This document shows, piece by piece, positions 9,076 through 17,095 of a stretch of 64,000 nucleotides of DNA. Below the pieces are notes generated by a model. It was not told where the DNA came from. It did not search any database and saw only the letters and a program-made list of their open reading frames with translations. The stretch comes from Bradyrhizobium diazoefficiens (GTDB lineage: Bacteria > Pseudomonadota > Alphaproteobacteria > Rhizobiales > Xanthobacteraceae), in assembly GCF_018131015.1 (NCBI RefSeq), contig NZ_JAFCJJ010000002.1, positions 310,001-374,000 of the forward strand, in the 5' to 3' direction. Each line of letters starts with the position of its first letter. Within the stretch, counting starts at the first letter, position 1. The position numbers and the translations under genes were made by a program.

Positions 9076-10050
9076 ATGATCACTCGCCGTACCGCGCTGG
9101 GCCTGCTTGGCGCCGCTCCTCTTGCGGCCAGTCCGCTGTCGAGGGCCCTGGCCGCGGACTATCCGTCCCGGCCGGTGAAGTGGGTGGTCGGCTATCCGCC
9201 GGGCGGCGCCACCGACATCCTGGCGCGGCTGATCGGCCAGCGGCTGTCCGAAAAGCTCGGCCAGCAATTCGTGATCGAGAACAAGCCGGGCGCCGGCAAC
9301 AACATCGCCACCGAATCCGTCGTCAATGCCGAGCCCGACGGCTACACCGTGATGCTGGTCAATCCGGCCAACTACATCAACACCACGCTCTATGCGAACC
9401 TCAAGTTCAATTTCGTGCGCGACATCGCGCCGATCGCCTCGTTCCAGCGCGTGCCCAACGTGATGACCGTCAACAAGGACGTGCCGGCCAAGACCGTCCC
9501 CGAGTTCATCGAATATGTGAAGGCAAATCCCGGCAAGGTGAACATGGCCTCGTCCGGCAACGGCACCTCGGTGCACCTGTCCGGCGAGATGTTCATGGCG
9601 ATGACGGGCTGCAAGATGCAGCACGTGCCCTACCGCGGCGCGGCGCCCGCCATCACCGACATGCTCGGCGGCCAGGTGCAGGTGATCTTCGACAACATGC
9701 CCTCGATCATCCAGCACATCCGCTCCGGCTCGCTGCGCGCACTCGGCGTCACCACCACGCAGCGCTCGCCGCAACTGCCCGACGTGCCGGCGATCGCCGA
9801 GACCGTGAAGGACTACGAGGCGAGCGCGCTGTTCGGCATCGGCGGACCGAAGAACATGCCGAAGGACCTGATCGCCAAGCTCAACGCGGAGATCAACACG
9901 CTGCTGCAGGAGCCCGACATGACCAAGCGCCTGGTCGAGCTCGGCGGTGATCCGCTGGTGCAGACGCCGGAGGCGTTCGGCAAGGACATCGAGGCCGAGA
10001 CCGCGAAGTGGAAGAAGGTCGTCGAGTTCGCCGGCCTGAAGGTCGAGTAG
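9076..10050 (+). CDS. Tripartite tricarboxylate transporter (Bug family) substrate-binding protein
   Basis: This 324-residue periplasmic receptor belongs to the TctC/Bug family, which binds carboxylates for TTT transporters. A Tat-like or Sec signal (MITRRTALGLLGAAPLAASP, then ALA-ADYPSRPVK) ends near residue 27. The mature part starts with the family hallmark YPSRPVKWVVGYPPGGATDI and continues with IENKPGAGNNIATE. The ATG at 9076 has a GGGAGAAACC ribosome binding site upstream. No TctA/TctB membrane genes are adjacent, which is usual for Bug proteins in Bradyrhizobium and Bordetella. The gene is monocistronic, followed by a strong terminator. The ligand is unknown. Confidence 0.93.
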   Translation: MITRRTALGLLGAAPLAASPLSRALAADYPSRPVKWVVGYPPGGATDILARLIGQRLSEKLGQQFVIENKPGAGNNIATESVVNAEPDGYTVMLVNPANYINTTLYANLKFNFVRDIAPIASFQRVPNVMTVNKDVPAKTVPEFIEYVKANPGKVNMASSGNGTSVHLSGEMFMAMTGCKMQHVPYRGAAPAITDMLGGQVQVIFDNMPSIIQHIRSGSLRALGVTTTQRSPQLPDVPAIAETVKDYEASALFGIGGPKNMPKDLIAKLNAEINTLLQEPDMTKRLVELGGDPLVQTPEAFGKDIEAETAKWKKVVEFAGLKVE

Positions 10051-10084
10051 CGATCTTGTGATCGTCCGATCCGGATGAGGATGG

Positions 10085-10112
10085 AGCCCTGCCCTATGGC
10101 AGGGCTTTTTCT
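10085..10112 (+). terminator. Rho-independent terminator after the Bug receptor gene
   Basis: A 9-bp stem (AGCCCTGCC / GGCAGGGCT) closes on a CTAT loop and is followed by a TTTTTCTT run. It lies 34 bases downstream of the stop codon. Confidence 0.9.
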
Positions 10113-10222
10113 TGCATTACTTGTTCGTCTCGATTCCGGAATAAAGCGGCGCGGCGAAACCTGATGAGGATGGCGCCGTATCTCGCGCCGCCAAGAGAGC
10201 CATCAAGAGAGGAGTTTGGATC

Positions 10223-10498
10223 ATGCGCAAGACGCAATTGGCGCTGCTGACGCTGGGCGCGACGGTCCTTGCGGGTTTTGTCCACGTTACCCCGGCCGCG
10301 GCGCGCGACTATCCCTGGTGCGCGCAGGGCGGCGAGCTCGACTACCCCGGCGAATGCGCCTACAGCACCTATCAGCAATGCTTGGCCAGCGTCTCCGGCC
10401 GGTTGCTGTATTGCGGTCCCAATCCGCTCGTCGCCTATGGTCAGGCGCCTCAACCCCAGCCACAGCCGCGCCGCCGCGCGCCCGTCGCACCCTATTAG
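10223..10498 (+). CDS. DUF3551 small secreted cysteine protein
   Basis: This 91-residue protein has a signal peptide (MRKTQLALLTLGATVLAGF, cleavage near TPAAA-RDYPWC). The short mature domain has the DUF3551 pattern: YPWCA, a CAYSTYQQCLASVSGR core and a last Cys in YCGPNP. The four cysteines probably form two disulfides in the periplasm. A low-complexity tail of Pro/Gln/Arg follows. DUF3551 genes occur in many copies in Bradyrhizobium and relatives and have no known function. The ribosome binding site GAGAGGAG lies just upstream of the ATG. Confidence 0.85.
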   Translation: MRKTQLALLTLGATVLAGFVHVTPAAARDYPWCAQGGELDYPGECAYSTYQQCLASVSGRLLYCGPNPLVAYGQAPQPQPQPRRRAPVAPY

Positions 10499-10570
10499 CC
10501 GCGCAAGCAGGCGACGGCGATCCTGGTCGGAAAGGCTCGACCGCCTTGTCGCCTTCGTGGAGGAAGATAC

Positions 10571-11044
10571 ATGGCCACCGTCAGCGCCAAGCCCCGCACC
10601 GCGGCGCAAGCGACCGAACGCCCGAGCCTCACGCTCACGCGCCGGCTCCGCGCGCGGCCGGAAAAGGTCTACGCCGCCTGGACGCAAGCCCGGCAGCTAG
10701 CGCAATGGTTCGGCCCGCCGAACATGAAGCCGGCGACGTTGAATGCCGATCTCGATGTTCGCACCGGCGGCCGCTTTCGCATCAGCTTCACGCGCGACGA
10801 CGGCGAATACTTTGAGGCCGGCGGGAGCTACCGCGAGGTGGTGCCGCACGAACGGCTGGTCTTCACCTGGGCCTGGCATTCGACGCCGGAACGTGAATCG
10901 CTGGTGACGATCACCTTCAAGCCGGACGGCGAGGGGACGCTGATGATCTTCAATCACGCCGAGTTCTTCGACGAGACCGCGCGCGATAACCACCGGCGCG
11001 GCTGGACCTCGTTCTTCGACAGGCTCGATGCGTTCGTCGCCTGA
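10571..11044 (+). CDS. SRPBCC domain (AHSA1-like) protein
   Basis: This 157-residue START/SRPBCC-fold protein is of the activator-of-Hsp90-homologue (AHSA1) type. Typical motifs are TRRLRARPEKVYAAWTQ, QWFGPPNMKPA, DVRTGGRFRI and VPHERLVFTWAW, ending with GWTSFFDRLD. The fold has a hydrophobic cavity, and ligands are mostly unknown. In other genomes such genes often sit with ArsR-type regulators, but none is next to it here. The ATG at 10571 has a GGAGGAAG ribosome binding site. It lies 72 bases after DUF3551 with no terminator between. Confidence 0.9.
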   Translation: MATVSAKPRTAAQATERPSLTLTRRLRARPEKVYAAWTQARQLAQWFGPPNMKPATLNADLDVRTGGRFRISFTRDDGEYFEAGGSYREVVPHERLVFTWAWHSTPERESLVTITFKPDGEGTLMIFNHAEFFDETARDNHRRGWTSFFDRLDAFVA

Positions 11045-11079
11045 GACAAGGCGTTGGAGCCAGGGAATGACAGCTCGGC

Positions 11080-12335
11080 CTACCGCTTGGCGTCGGCCTG
11101 CTCCGTGCCATTGCACGAGATCAGCATCGTATACGGCCGCGCGTTGCCGGCGATGTCGGTGGTCTTGAGCTCGCCCTTCGGCTCGGCGGTCTGGTAGGGC
11201 ACCACGGAGTTGTCGAGGAAGTCGCGCAGCGCGCCGGTCTTGATCGCGAAGTTGATGTTTTCGGGAATGCTGCCGGTCGCCGCGGCGATGCGCAGTGCGG
11301 GGATCTTTGCCGTGACCACACCCACGATCTGACCGCTGGTGTCGAACAGCGGGCCGCCGCTATTGCCCGGCTGCACCGGCGCGCTGATCTGCAGGAAGCG
11401 GGTATCGTTGCGCATGCCGCTGAGCGAGCTCGCGATGCCGGTCGTCACGGTGAAGTCCGACGTGAGCAGGCCATGGAAGGGAAAGCCGATCACGATGACG
11501 GAATCGCCGGAGCGGATCGAGCGGTCGCGAATCCGCGCAAAGTCCTTGAATGTCGCCGTCGGCGGCGCCTGCAGGAGAGCGAGATCGTTGTTCGCATCGT
11601 TCGACACGACGCGCAGTGTCATCGCGGCCTCTCCGGTGAGATTGCCCTTGATGTCGCCGACGCAGCCGTCGATGACGTGGTTGTTGGTGACGATGTGCCC
11701 GTTGGCGCTCACCACGAAGCCGGTGCCGCTGAAGCTCTTGCCCCTGCCGGGCTTGCCGGGCGGCGGGGAGCCCTGCTTGTCCTTGTCCGCGGTGGCCGCC
11801 GGCTTCGCCGCGCCCTTGGTGAAATCGCCGGCCTTGCTCAGTCCGTCGGCCTTCACCCTGGTAACGCAATTGGCCAACGCGGCGATCACGGGGCCTGTCG
11901 AGGTCAGGTCAAAATTCAGAACGGACCGGCCCGCCGTTGCGACCATCAGGCTGGCCTTCTGAAACGTACGCACGACGTTGGCGGGCATCACGGACGTGAG
12001 CATGTTGGGCTGGTTCGCCGTGGCGAACAACCTGGCTTGCTCCTGCCCGTCGAAGATCACGTCGATCGCAACGTTCTCGCCCTTGTTGAAGGGTAGCCGG
12101 GGCTCGCAAAGGCCAGCGTCCAGGTGCCGACGGCATTGTAGCCCACGACCAGGATGACGCCGTTGGCGTAGGGCGCCGTCGCGGCGCAGTGGGAGAACGC
12201 GCCCGTCTCGTCATTGCTGAAGGCGCCGCCGATCCAGTTGCCGACATTGGCGCTGCCGAACGGCCCTGCCGCATGCGCCACGCAGGTGGCGCTCATCTGC
12301 AACAGCGATGCGACGACGAATGCCTTGAGCCACAT
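11080..12335 (-). pseudogene. S1C trypsin-like serine protease, interrupted by a one-base frameshift
   Basis: Two overlapping minus-strand frames make one secreted protease of about 418 residues. The first (from the ATG at 12335) holds a signal peptide, MWLKAFVVASLLQMS to AHA-AGPFG, and runs to ASPGY. The second continues with FNKGENVAIDVIFDG and carries the protease domain: His in TNNHVID, Asp in NNDLALL, Ser in PGNSGGPLF. The reading changes frame at about 12089-12096, where CCC-TTC-AAC appears to have lost one C. The catalytic triad is intact, so this is either a recent inactivation or a sequencing error. The second frame's own GTG at 12060 has no signal peptide and is probably internal. 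The linker (about 150 residues, Gly/Pro/Lys rich) precedes the catalytic domain. Confidence 0.8.
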
Positions 12336-12442
12336 GACTTTCCCCCGGGACGCTTTTGGGGCCGATCTTATCCGCGGGAGGAGGCGCAGTGCAACCGGCA
12401 GTTGTCCGGCCGCGCCGAACCTGCCCGGGGCGGCGCCTGGTC

Positions 12443-12484
12443 TTGCCTTTACTTTGCGGTGCTATATACTTTGCGATACAAAGT
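12443..12484 (+). promoter_or_regulatory. Promoter and palindromic operator of the membrane protein-regulator-uppS unit
   Basis: A plausible promoter reads TTGCCT (12443-12448), 16 bp, TATACT (12465-12470). Overlapping the -10 is an inverted repeat ACTTTG-CGATA-CAAAGT (12468-12484). An extra half-site ACTTTG lies at 12451-12456. The same palindrome recurs at 13538-13554 in front of uppS. This suggests autoregulation by the winged-helix protein encoded in the unit. Confidence 0.55.
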
Positions 12485-12537
12485 GACGGGGCGGGCGAGC
12501 CCCGGTGCACGGGCGGAACGAGGTTTTGGCGTTGCAG

Positions 12538-13155
12538 ATGCGCGATCTCGACAAGGCGCTGGCCGACATCGTGGCGATCCGCAGCCAGATCGCGGCCGGC
12601 ACGGCGTTCCGCGGCTACGGCCCGGCGACGATGGCGGCGACCGGCGCGGTCGCGCTTGTCACGGCAATCCTGCAATTCTGGCTGCTCGGCGATCCCACCG
12701 GTGAGCCGCTCGGCTTCTTCCTCGGCTGGTTCGTCGCCGCCGCGCTTTCCGGCCTGATGATCGGGATCGAGATGCGCGCGCGCTCGCGCCGCCATCACTC
12801 GGGTCTTGCGGATGCGATGATCCACCAGGCGGTCGAGCAATTTCTCCCCGCGGGCGTCGCCGGCGTGCTGCTTGCCGTGGTGCTGTGGAAATTCGCGACC
12901 GAGACGCTGTGGCTGTTGCCGGGCCTGTGGCAGATCCTGGTGTCGCTCGGCATCTTCGCCTCCGTCCGCTCGTTGCCGCGCACCGTTGCGCTCGCCGGCG
13001 CCTGGTACTTCATGTCCGGCTTTGCGGTAGTGGTGCTGGCGAGCCGGACCCACACGCTGTCGCCATGGACCATGGGCCTGCCTTTCGTGATCGGCCAGTC
13101 GGTGATGGCGGCCATCCTGTATTTCGCGTCCGGAGACAATGATGTCGAAGACTGA
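12538..13155 (+). CDS. Membrane protein, first gene of the regulator-uppS unit
   Basis: This protein of about 205 residues has a short charged N terminus (MRDLDKALADIVAIRSQIA). About five hydrophobic segments follow: MAATGAVALVTAILQFWLLG, LGFFLGWFVAAALSGLMIGI, a GVAGVLLAVVLWK region, a segment near SLGIFASVRS, and one ending GQSVMAAILYFAS. I do not recognise a named family. The start is uncertain: ATG 12538 or the TTG six bases upstream are possible, and a GTG at 12505 is less likely. The 3' end overlaps the regulator start by 17 bases, which implies translational coupling. A membrane protein encoded with its own winged-helix regulator is a common arrangement, but the role is unknown. Confidence 0.75.
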   Translation: MRDLDKALADIVAIRSQIAAGTAFRGYGPATMAATGAVALVTAILQFWLLGDPTGEPLGFFLGWFVAAALSGLMIGIEMRARSRRHHSGLADAMIHQAVEQFLPAGVAGVLLAVVLWKFATETLWLLPGLWQILVSLGIFASVRSLPRTVALAGAWYFMSGFAVVVLASRTHTLSPWTMGLPFVIGQSVMAAILYFASGDNDVED

Positions 13156-13516
13156 CAGCGCGCCGTTCTCCTATGAGGGGCTCGACCGCGTGATCCACGA
13201 GAAGGCGAGGCTCGGGCTCTTGACCTCGCTGATGGCGCACCCCAAGGGCCTGGCGTTCGCCGATCTCAAGCAGCTCTGCGGGCTCACCGACGGCAATCTC
13301 AGCCGGCACCTCGCCGTGCTGCAGGAAGCCGGCCTCGTCGAGGTGACCAAGGGCTATGAGGGCAACCGCCCGCACACCACCTGCCGCCTGACCAGGACCG
13401 GGCGGCGCCGCTTCCTCGACTATCTCGCCGTGCTCGAGCGGCTGGTGCGCGACGCCGCCAAGGCCGCCGGCCGCGAGGCGCAGCCGCTCGGCCGTCTCGG
13501 CATTCTCCCGACCTGA
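13139..13516 (+). CDS. Winged-helix transcriptional regulator
   Basis: This is a 125-residue DNA-binding protein of the winged-helix (ArsR/MarR-like, HTH_27 type) class. The recognition region is [20 protein letters not shown] (about residues 40-60). The wing follows with [20 protein letters not shown], then a C-terminal helix [18 protein letters not shown] likely used for dimerisation. There are no cysteine or metal motifs. Either ATG of the ATGATG pair (13139 or 13142) may be used. It overlaps the preceding gene and ends 29 bases before uppS. The two identical ACTTTG/CAAAGT palindromes, upstream of the first gene and at the uppS start, are its most likely binding sites. Confidence 0.85.
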   Translation: MMSKTDSAPFSYEGLDRVIHEKARLGLLTSLMAHPKGLAFADLKQLCGLTDGNLSRHLAVLQEAGLVEVTKGYEGNRPHTTCRLTRTGRRRFLDYLAVLERLVRDAAKAAGREAQPLGRLGILPT

Positions 13517-13537
13517 TCGCTACTTTTTTGACCGGAG

Positions 13538-13554
13538 ACTTTGCGATGCAAAGT
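13538..13554 (+). promoter_or_regulatory. Perfect palindrome over the uppS start codon, candidate operator
   Basis: The sequence ACTTTGC-GAT-GCAAAGT has 7-bp arms and covers the uppS ATG at 13546 and the space after its GGAG. It is nearly identical to the palindrome at 12468-12484. At this place a bound repressor would act as a roadblock, or the same sequence in mRNA could fold over the start. Confidence 0.5.
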
Positions 13555-14277
13555 GACGTCACGTCCCCGAACGAGAAGCTCCATGTCGGCATCATCATGG
13601 ACGGCAACGGCAGATGGGCGACGCGGCGCGGCCTGTCGCGCGTGCGCGGTCACGAGGCCGGCGTCGAGACAATTCGCCGCATCGTCGAGGCCGCGCCAAG
13701 GCAGGGCATCGGCACGCTGACGCTCTACGCGTTCTCGACCGACAACTGGCGCCGGCCCAAGGCCGAGGTCGCCGCCCTGATGACGCTGCTCCGCTTCTAC
13801 CTCGGCAACGAGGTGCAGAGCCTGGTCAAGAACGGCGTGCGCCTCTCCGTGATCGGCCGCCGCGACCGCCTGCCCGACGGCATCGCCACCGCCATCGCGC
13901 AGGCCGAGCGGGCCACCGCGCACGGCAGCACGCTGCATGTGCGCATCGCGGTCGACTATTCCGCGCGCGACGCCATCCTCAACGCCGCGGCCAAGGCGGC
14001 CGCGCTGACCAGCCTCACCCGCGAGGCTTTCTCGCAGCTCGTCACCGGCGAGGCCGGCTTGCGCGACGTCGATCTCATCATCCGCACCTCCGGCGAGAAG
14101 CGGCTGTCGGACTTCCTGCTCTGGGAGGGCGCCTATGCCGAGCTGCACTTCACGGAGCGGATGTGGCCGGACTTCGATGCGGGCGATCTCGCCGAAGCGC
14201 TCGCCGCCTTCCACGGCCGCGAGCGCCGCTTCGGCGGCCTGCAGGCGATGGCCCTCGAGCCCGCGCCGAGCCTCTGA
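13546..14277 (+). CDS. uppS: Isoprenyl transferase (undecaprenyl diphosphate synthase family)
   Basis: This 243-residue cis-prenyltransferase condenses isopentenyl diphosphate units in cis, normally to make undecaprenyl diphosphate, the cell-wall carrier lipid. All signature regions are present: [13 protein letters not shown] with catalytic Asp19, [26 protein letters not shown], and the C-terminal [14 protein letters not shown] with [12 protein letters not shown]. The ATG at 13546 follows GGAG at the right distance. Here it is not beside cdsA, dxr or frr, the usual housekeeping context. It sits instead behind a membrane protein and a winged-helix regulator with an operator on its start. It may therefore be a second, regulated paralogue with a different chain length or role; that is inference. 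Confidence 0.93.
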   Translation: MQSDVTSPNEKLHVGIIMDGNGRWATRRGLSRVRGHEAGVETIRRIVEAAPRQGIGTLTLYAFSTDNWRRPKAEVAALMTLLRFYLGNEVQSLVKNGVRLSVIGRRDRLPDGIATAIAQAERATAHGSTLHVRIAVDYSARDAILNAAAKAAALTSLTREAFSQLVTGEAGLRDVDLIIRTSGEKRLSDFLLWEGAYAELHFTERMWPDFDAGDLAEALAAFHGRERRFGGLQAMALEPAPSL

Positions 14278-14382
14278 CGACCGGCCGCGGCAATGCCGGA
14301 AATTTGAGCAGCCGCGCGGCTTTTATCGCTTCGACGCCTGCCCGTCCCGCGCCTAGTCTCGGCCGCATCGGGGGTGTGGGTC

Positions 14383-14868
14383 ATGCGCGCAGTTCTGGAC
14401 TATTGCACCGGCGGGACGGAGCGGCAGCTCAAGGCCGGCACGCATCTGGTCACGGAGGGCGGGCCCTCCGGCCATCTCTACGTCCTGCTGGAGGGCCGGC
14501 TCGAAGTGCTCAAGGGCGACATGGTGGTCGCCACCATCGCCGAGCCCGGCGCCGTGCTCGGCGAGATGTCGGTGCTGCTGGGGTTACCGCATACCGCGAC
14601 GGTACGGGCCTGCTCGGACACGCGCGTCTATGAGTTCGAGGATGCAGCCGCGATCCTCAGGCGCGAGCCGGACCTTGCGCTCCTGATCGCCCGCATGCTG
14701 GCGCAGCGCCTCAACGCCGCCAACACCTATCTCGCCGATCTGAAGCGGCAATATGCCGGCCACGGCACCCATCTGGCGATGGTCGGCGAGGTCCTGCAGA
14801 GCATGATCAACCTGCCGCCGACCGAGGTCTCGCCAGGATCGGATCGGCAATCCGATCCAAGGATATGA
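14383..14868 (+). CDS. Cyclic nucleotide-binding domain protein
   Basis: This 161-residue protein consists of one CRP-type cNMP-binding beta roll (residues about 10-125). The motifs are GGPSGHLYVLLEGRLEVL, AEPGAVLGEMSVLLG (the phosphate-binding-cassette position) and TATVRACSDTRVYEF. The cassette lacks the canonical Arg-Ser/Thr pair of cAMP binders, reading GEMSVLLGLPHTATV, so the ligand is uncertain. There is no DNA-binding domain; a helical tail follows. The ATG at 14383 has a GGGGGTG-type upstream sequence. The last 62 bases overlap the convergent metallophosphoesterase gene. Confidence 0.87.
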   Translation: MRAVLDYCTGGTERQLKAGTHLVTEGGPSGHLYVLLEGRLEVLKGDMVVATIAEPGAVLGEMSVLLGLPHTATVRACSDTRVYEFEDAAAILRREPDLALLIARMLAQRLNAANTYLADLKRQYAGHGTHLAMVGEVLQSMINLPPTEVSPGSDRQSDPRI

Positions 14869-15634
14869 GCCAGTCCGGCGGATCCCGGACCGCGGCGGCC
14901 GGTCGTTGCAGCGGGGCATGAAGATCGATCCATTGCGCCTGCCCGGCCGCCAGCCAGAACGCCTTGCCCGCGTCGAGATCCAGCACGATGTAGGTCGGCG
15001 GCCGGCCCGGCTGCAGGCCGGCATTGAAGACCCAGCTCTCGCCCAGCCGGTCGAACCACGAACCATCCTGGATGAAGGGCGATTGATGCACATGACCGGA
15101 GATCACCATCGCGGGCTTATACTGCGTGATCCACTGCACGAGCTCGACGTCGCCGAAGAAGCGCTTGCCGCCCCAGCTCGTCGGTGAATTGGCCGGCGGC
15201 GCATGATGTGCCCAGATCCACCGCTTCGGCCTGATGGCGGCGGCTTCGCGCAACTGTTCGGCGATGCGTTGCTTGACCTGCGGCCCGTCCCACCACGGGC
15301 ACACCGTGAACAGCGTGTCGCCAATGGTGATGTTTTCACTATCGCAGGCGATGCCGAGCTCGCGGACCTCCGCGATCCAGCGCGAAATCTTCTCGCCTTG
15401 CGCGTTGCGCTCGTCGAGGTCGTGATTGCCGGAGCAGAGAATGACGCGGGTCCTGCCTGCGAGTAGCGCAAGGTACTTCTTCACCACCACGATCTGGGCT
15501 CGAAAATCCACCATCGAGCCGATGTCGAGCGCATCGCCTGCGAAGATCACGAGGTCGAATTGCGGCGCGGCGCTGACCAGCCAGTCGAACTGCGGCAGCG
15601 AATAGTGCAGGTCGGCCACGACCAGGCAGCGCAT
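14807..15634 (-). CDS. Metallophosphoesterase
   Basis: This 275-residue protein is a calcineurin-like phosphoesterase with all metal-binding blocks: ADLHYS (D-x-H) at residue 7, FAGDALDIG (GD-x-x-D), LCSGNHDLDERN (GNHD), and SGHVHQSPF near residue 200. A histidine block IWAHHAPP lies between. These predict a dinuclear metal centre acting on phosphomono- or diesters such as nucleotides. The substrate is unknown. Its C terminus overlaps the end of the convergent cNMP-binding gene by 62 bp. It appears monocistronic. Confidence 0.92.
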   Translation of the reverse strand: MRCLVVADLHYSLPQFDWLVSAAPQFDLVIFAGDALDIGSMVDFRAQIVVVKKYLALLAGRTRVILCSGNHDLDERNAQGEKISRWIAEVRELGIACDSENITIGDTLFTVCPWWDGPQVKQRIAEQLREAAAIRPKRWIWAHHAPPANSPTSWGGKRFFGDVELVQWITQYKPAMVISGHVHQSPFIQDGSWFDRLGESWVFNAGLQPGRPPTYIVLDLDAGKAFWLAAGQAQWIDLHAPLQRPAAAVRDPPDWLISLDRIADPILARPRSAAG

Positions 15635-15791
15635 CGAGAGGTCCGTTCTTGAGCTTGAAAAATGTCGGGGGATTCCGCGCCGTTACGAAGCAAGAAGCGG
15701 ACCAGTGCGGCAGCTCCCGTCGCGATCATCGGCAGGGCTGGACCGGAACGATGATTTCTGATGTCGTGGCGCGCTTCAACGCGGTGACCGC

Positions 15792-16478
15792 ATGACCTCC
15801 TTCAAGACCATTCGCGCACGTGCCGAGAAGCGCAAGGGCGGGCCCAAGGCGCTCGACAGGCTGATGCCGGACAAGCCCGACCTGAAGCGGCTGGCCAAGC
15901 TCGGCGACGACCGCATTCTCGCCGAGATGACCAGGCGGGTGTTCTGCGCGGGCTTTGCCTGGAGCGTGATCGACGCGAAATGGGACGGCTTTGAAGAGGC
16001 CTTCCTGCACTTCGCGCCGGCGAGGCTCGCCTTCCAGCCCGAAGACTATTGGGAAGGCCTGCTGCGCGACGCGCGCATCGTGCGCAACGGCGCCAAGATC
16101 ATGTCGGTGCGCGACAACGCCGCTTTCGTGCAGGAGATCGCGAAGGAGCATGGCAGCTTCGGCAAGTTCCTGGCGAAATGGCCGCCGTCTAACGAGGTCG
16201 GCCTGCTCGACCTCCTCGCCAAGCGCGGCAGCCGGTTAGGGGGCAACACCGGGCAGATGCTGCTGCGCTTCATCGGCTGGGACGGTTTCGTCACCTCGAA
16301 GGACGTCGTCGCGGCCTTGCGCGATGCCGGGCTCGACATCGCCGAGGAGGTCAAGTCGAAAGGCGATCTTGCCAAGGTGCAGGCGCAGTTCAACGCCTGG
16401 GCCGAGGAGACGGGCCTGCCCTACACATATCTGTCGCGCATCTGCGCGCTTTCGGTTGGCGAGAACCGCAGCGAGTGA
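15792..16478 (+). CDS. DNA-3-methyladenine glycosylase I family protein
   Basis: This 228-residue protein resembles the TagI/COG2818 alkylbase glycosylases, which excise 3-methyladenine during base excision repair. Recognisable segments are TRRVFCAGFAWSVIDAKWDGFEEAFLHF, the DYWEGLLRDARIVRNGAKI helix-hairpin region, and GNTGQMLLRFIGWDGFVTSKDVVAAL. It lacks the zinc-binding Cys/His set of the Escherichia coli Tag N terminus and starts with a basic stretch (RARAEKRKGGPKAL). It is monocistronic. The base specificity is inferred from the family only. Confidence 0.85.
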   Translation: MTSFKTIRARAEKRKGGPKALDRLMPDKPDLKRLAKLGDDRILAEMTRRVFCAGFAWSVIDAKWDGFEEAFLHFAPARLAFQPEDYWEGLLRDARIVRNGAKIMSVRDNAAFVQEIAKEHGSFGKFLAKWPPSNEVGLLDLLAKRGSRLGGNTGQMLLRFIGWDGFVTSKDVVAALRDAGLDIAEEVKSKGDLAKVQAQFNAWAEETGLPYTYLSRICALSVGENRSE

Positions 16479-16590
16479 CGGCTCGACGCGGCCGACTGAC
16501 GCCGTCGGCGGTCAGATCGTGGACATCGTGTGACGATCTCGTGCCGCGAACGCGGCGAATGAGCCAAGCGATCACGAAATGCATTTCTTC

Positions 16591-16615
16591 GGAACATTTG
16601 CGCGCAGCACCTGTT
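16591..16615 (+). promoter_or_regulatory. Candidate EcfG-type promoter upstream of a 97-residue protein gene
   Basis: GGAAC (16591-16595) is followed after 17 bases by GTT (16613-16615). The alphaproteobacterial general-stress sigma factor EcfG prefers GGAAC-N16/17-cGTT, and here the base before GTT is T. The next gene starts 79 bases downstream. Confidence 0.35.
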
Positions 16616-16693
16616 CGGAAGCTTGAGCCAGGCTACGCAGGGAACGTCCGTTCTGGCCCAGCTCGATGAAACCGGACAGATACGGAGCAGCGC

Positions 16694-16987
16694 ATGAAGC
16701 TTACATCCGAGCAGGTGAAGCAGACCCTCTCGCAACTCGGCGCCCAGGTGCTGCCCGAGGAACATCCCGCCATGCCTCAGCTCAACAGCATGTTCGGCGA
16801 GCACACCTTCTTCGTCGACGAGATCGGGCTCAAGGTGGTCGAGCCTACCCCGTCGCTCGGCGCGGAGCGCGAGAGCGGCGAGGTCGTCAGCCTCGCCGAC
16901 TGGAGCGATTCGGACCTGACGCGCCTGATGGCGCACGAGCCCGAGCCGACCGGCGTGATCGTGGTGTTCGAGCAGAGCGTCCACTGA
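16694..16987 (+). CDS. Small hypothetical protein
   Basis: This is a 97-residue acidic protein with no signal peptide, membrane segment or cysteine. The sequence reads like a conserved globular protein: MKLTSEQVKQTLSQLGAQVL, FGEHTFFVDEIGLKVVEP, LADWSDSDLTRLMAHEPEPT, VIVVFEQSVH. I do not recognise the family. A CGGAG ribosome binding site precedes the ATG. A possible EcfG promoter lies upstream, so it may be stress-induced. It is a single-gene unit. Confidence 0.7.
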   Translation: MKLTSEQVKQTLSQLGAQVLPEEHPAMPQLNSMFGEHTFFVDEIGLKVVEPTPSLGAERESGEVVSLADWSDSDLTRLMAHEPEPTGVIVVFEQSVH

Positions 16988-17095
16988 CGTCGGTCCGGTG
17001 TTCCAAGCGGGGGCTTTGACAAACTGCCGCGCCCGGATTGTCTCGATTTCGCCGCATTACCCCACCCATTTGCCGGATATCTTTGGGGGTGGGAG

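Noticed and set aside
11080-12060. Protease as a complete gene from the GTG at 12060
   Set aside because: That GTG encodes an internal Val of the longer protein; the true signal peptide lies in the neighbouring frame up to 12335.
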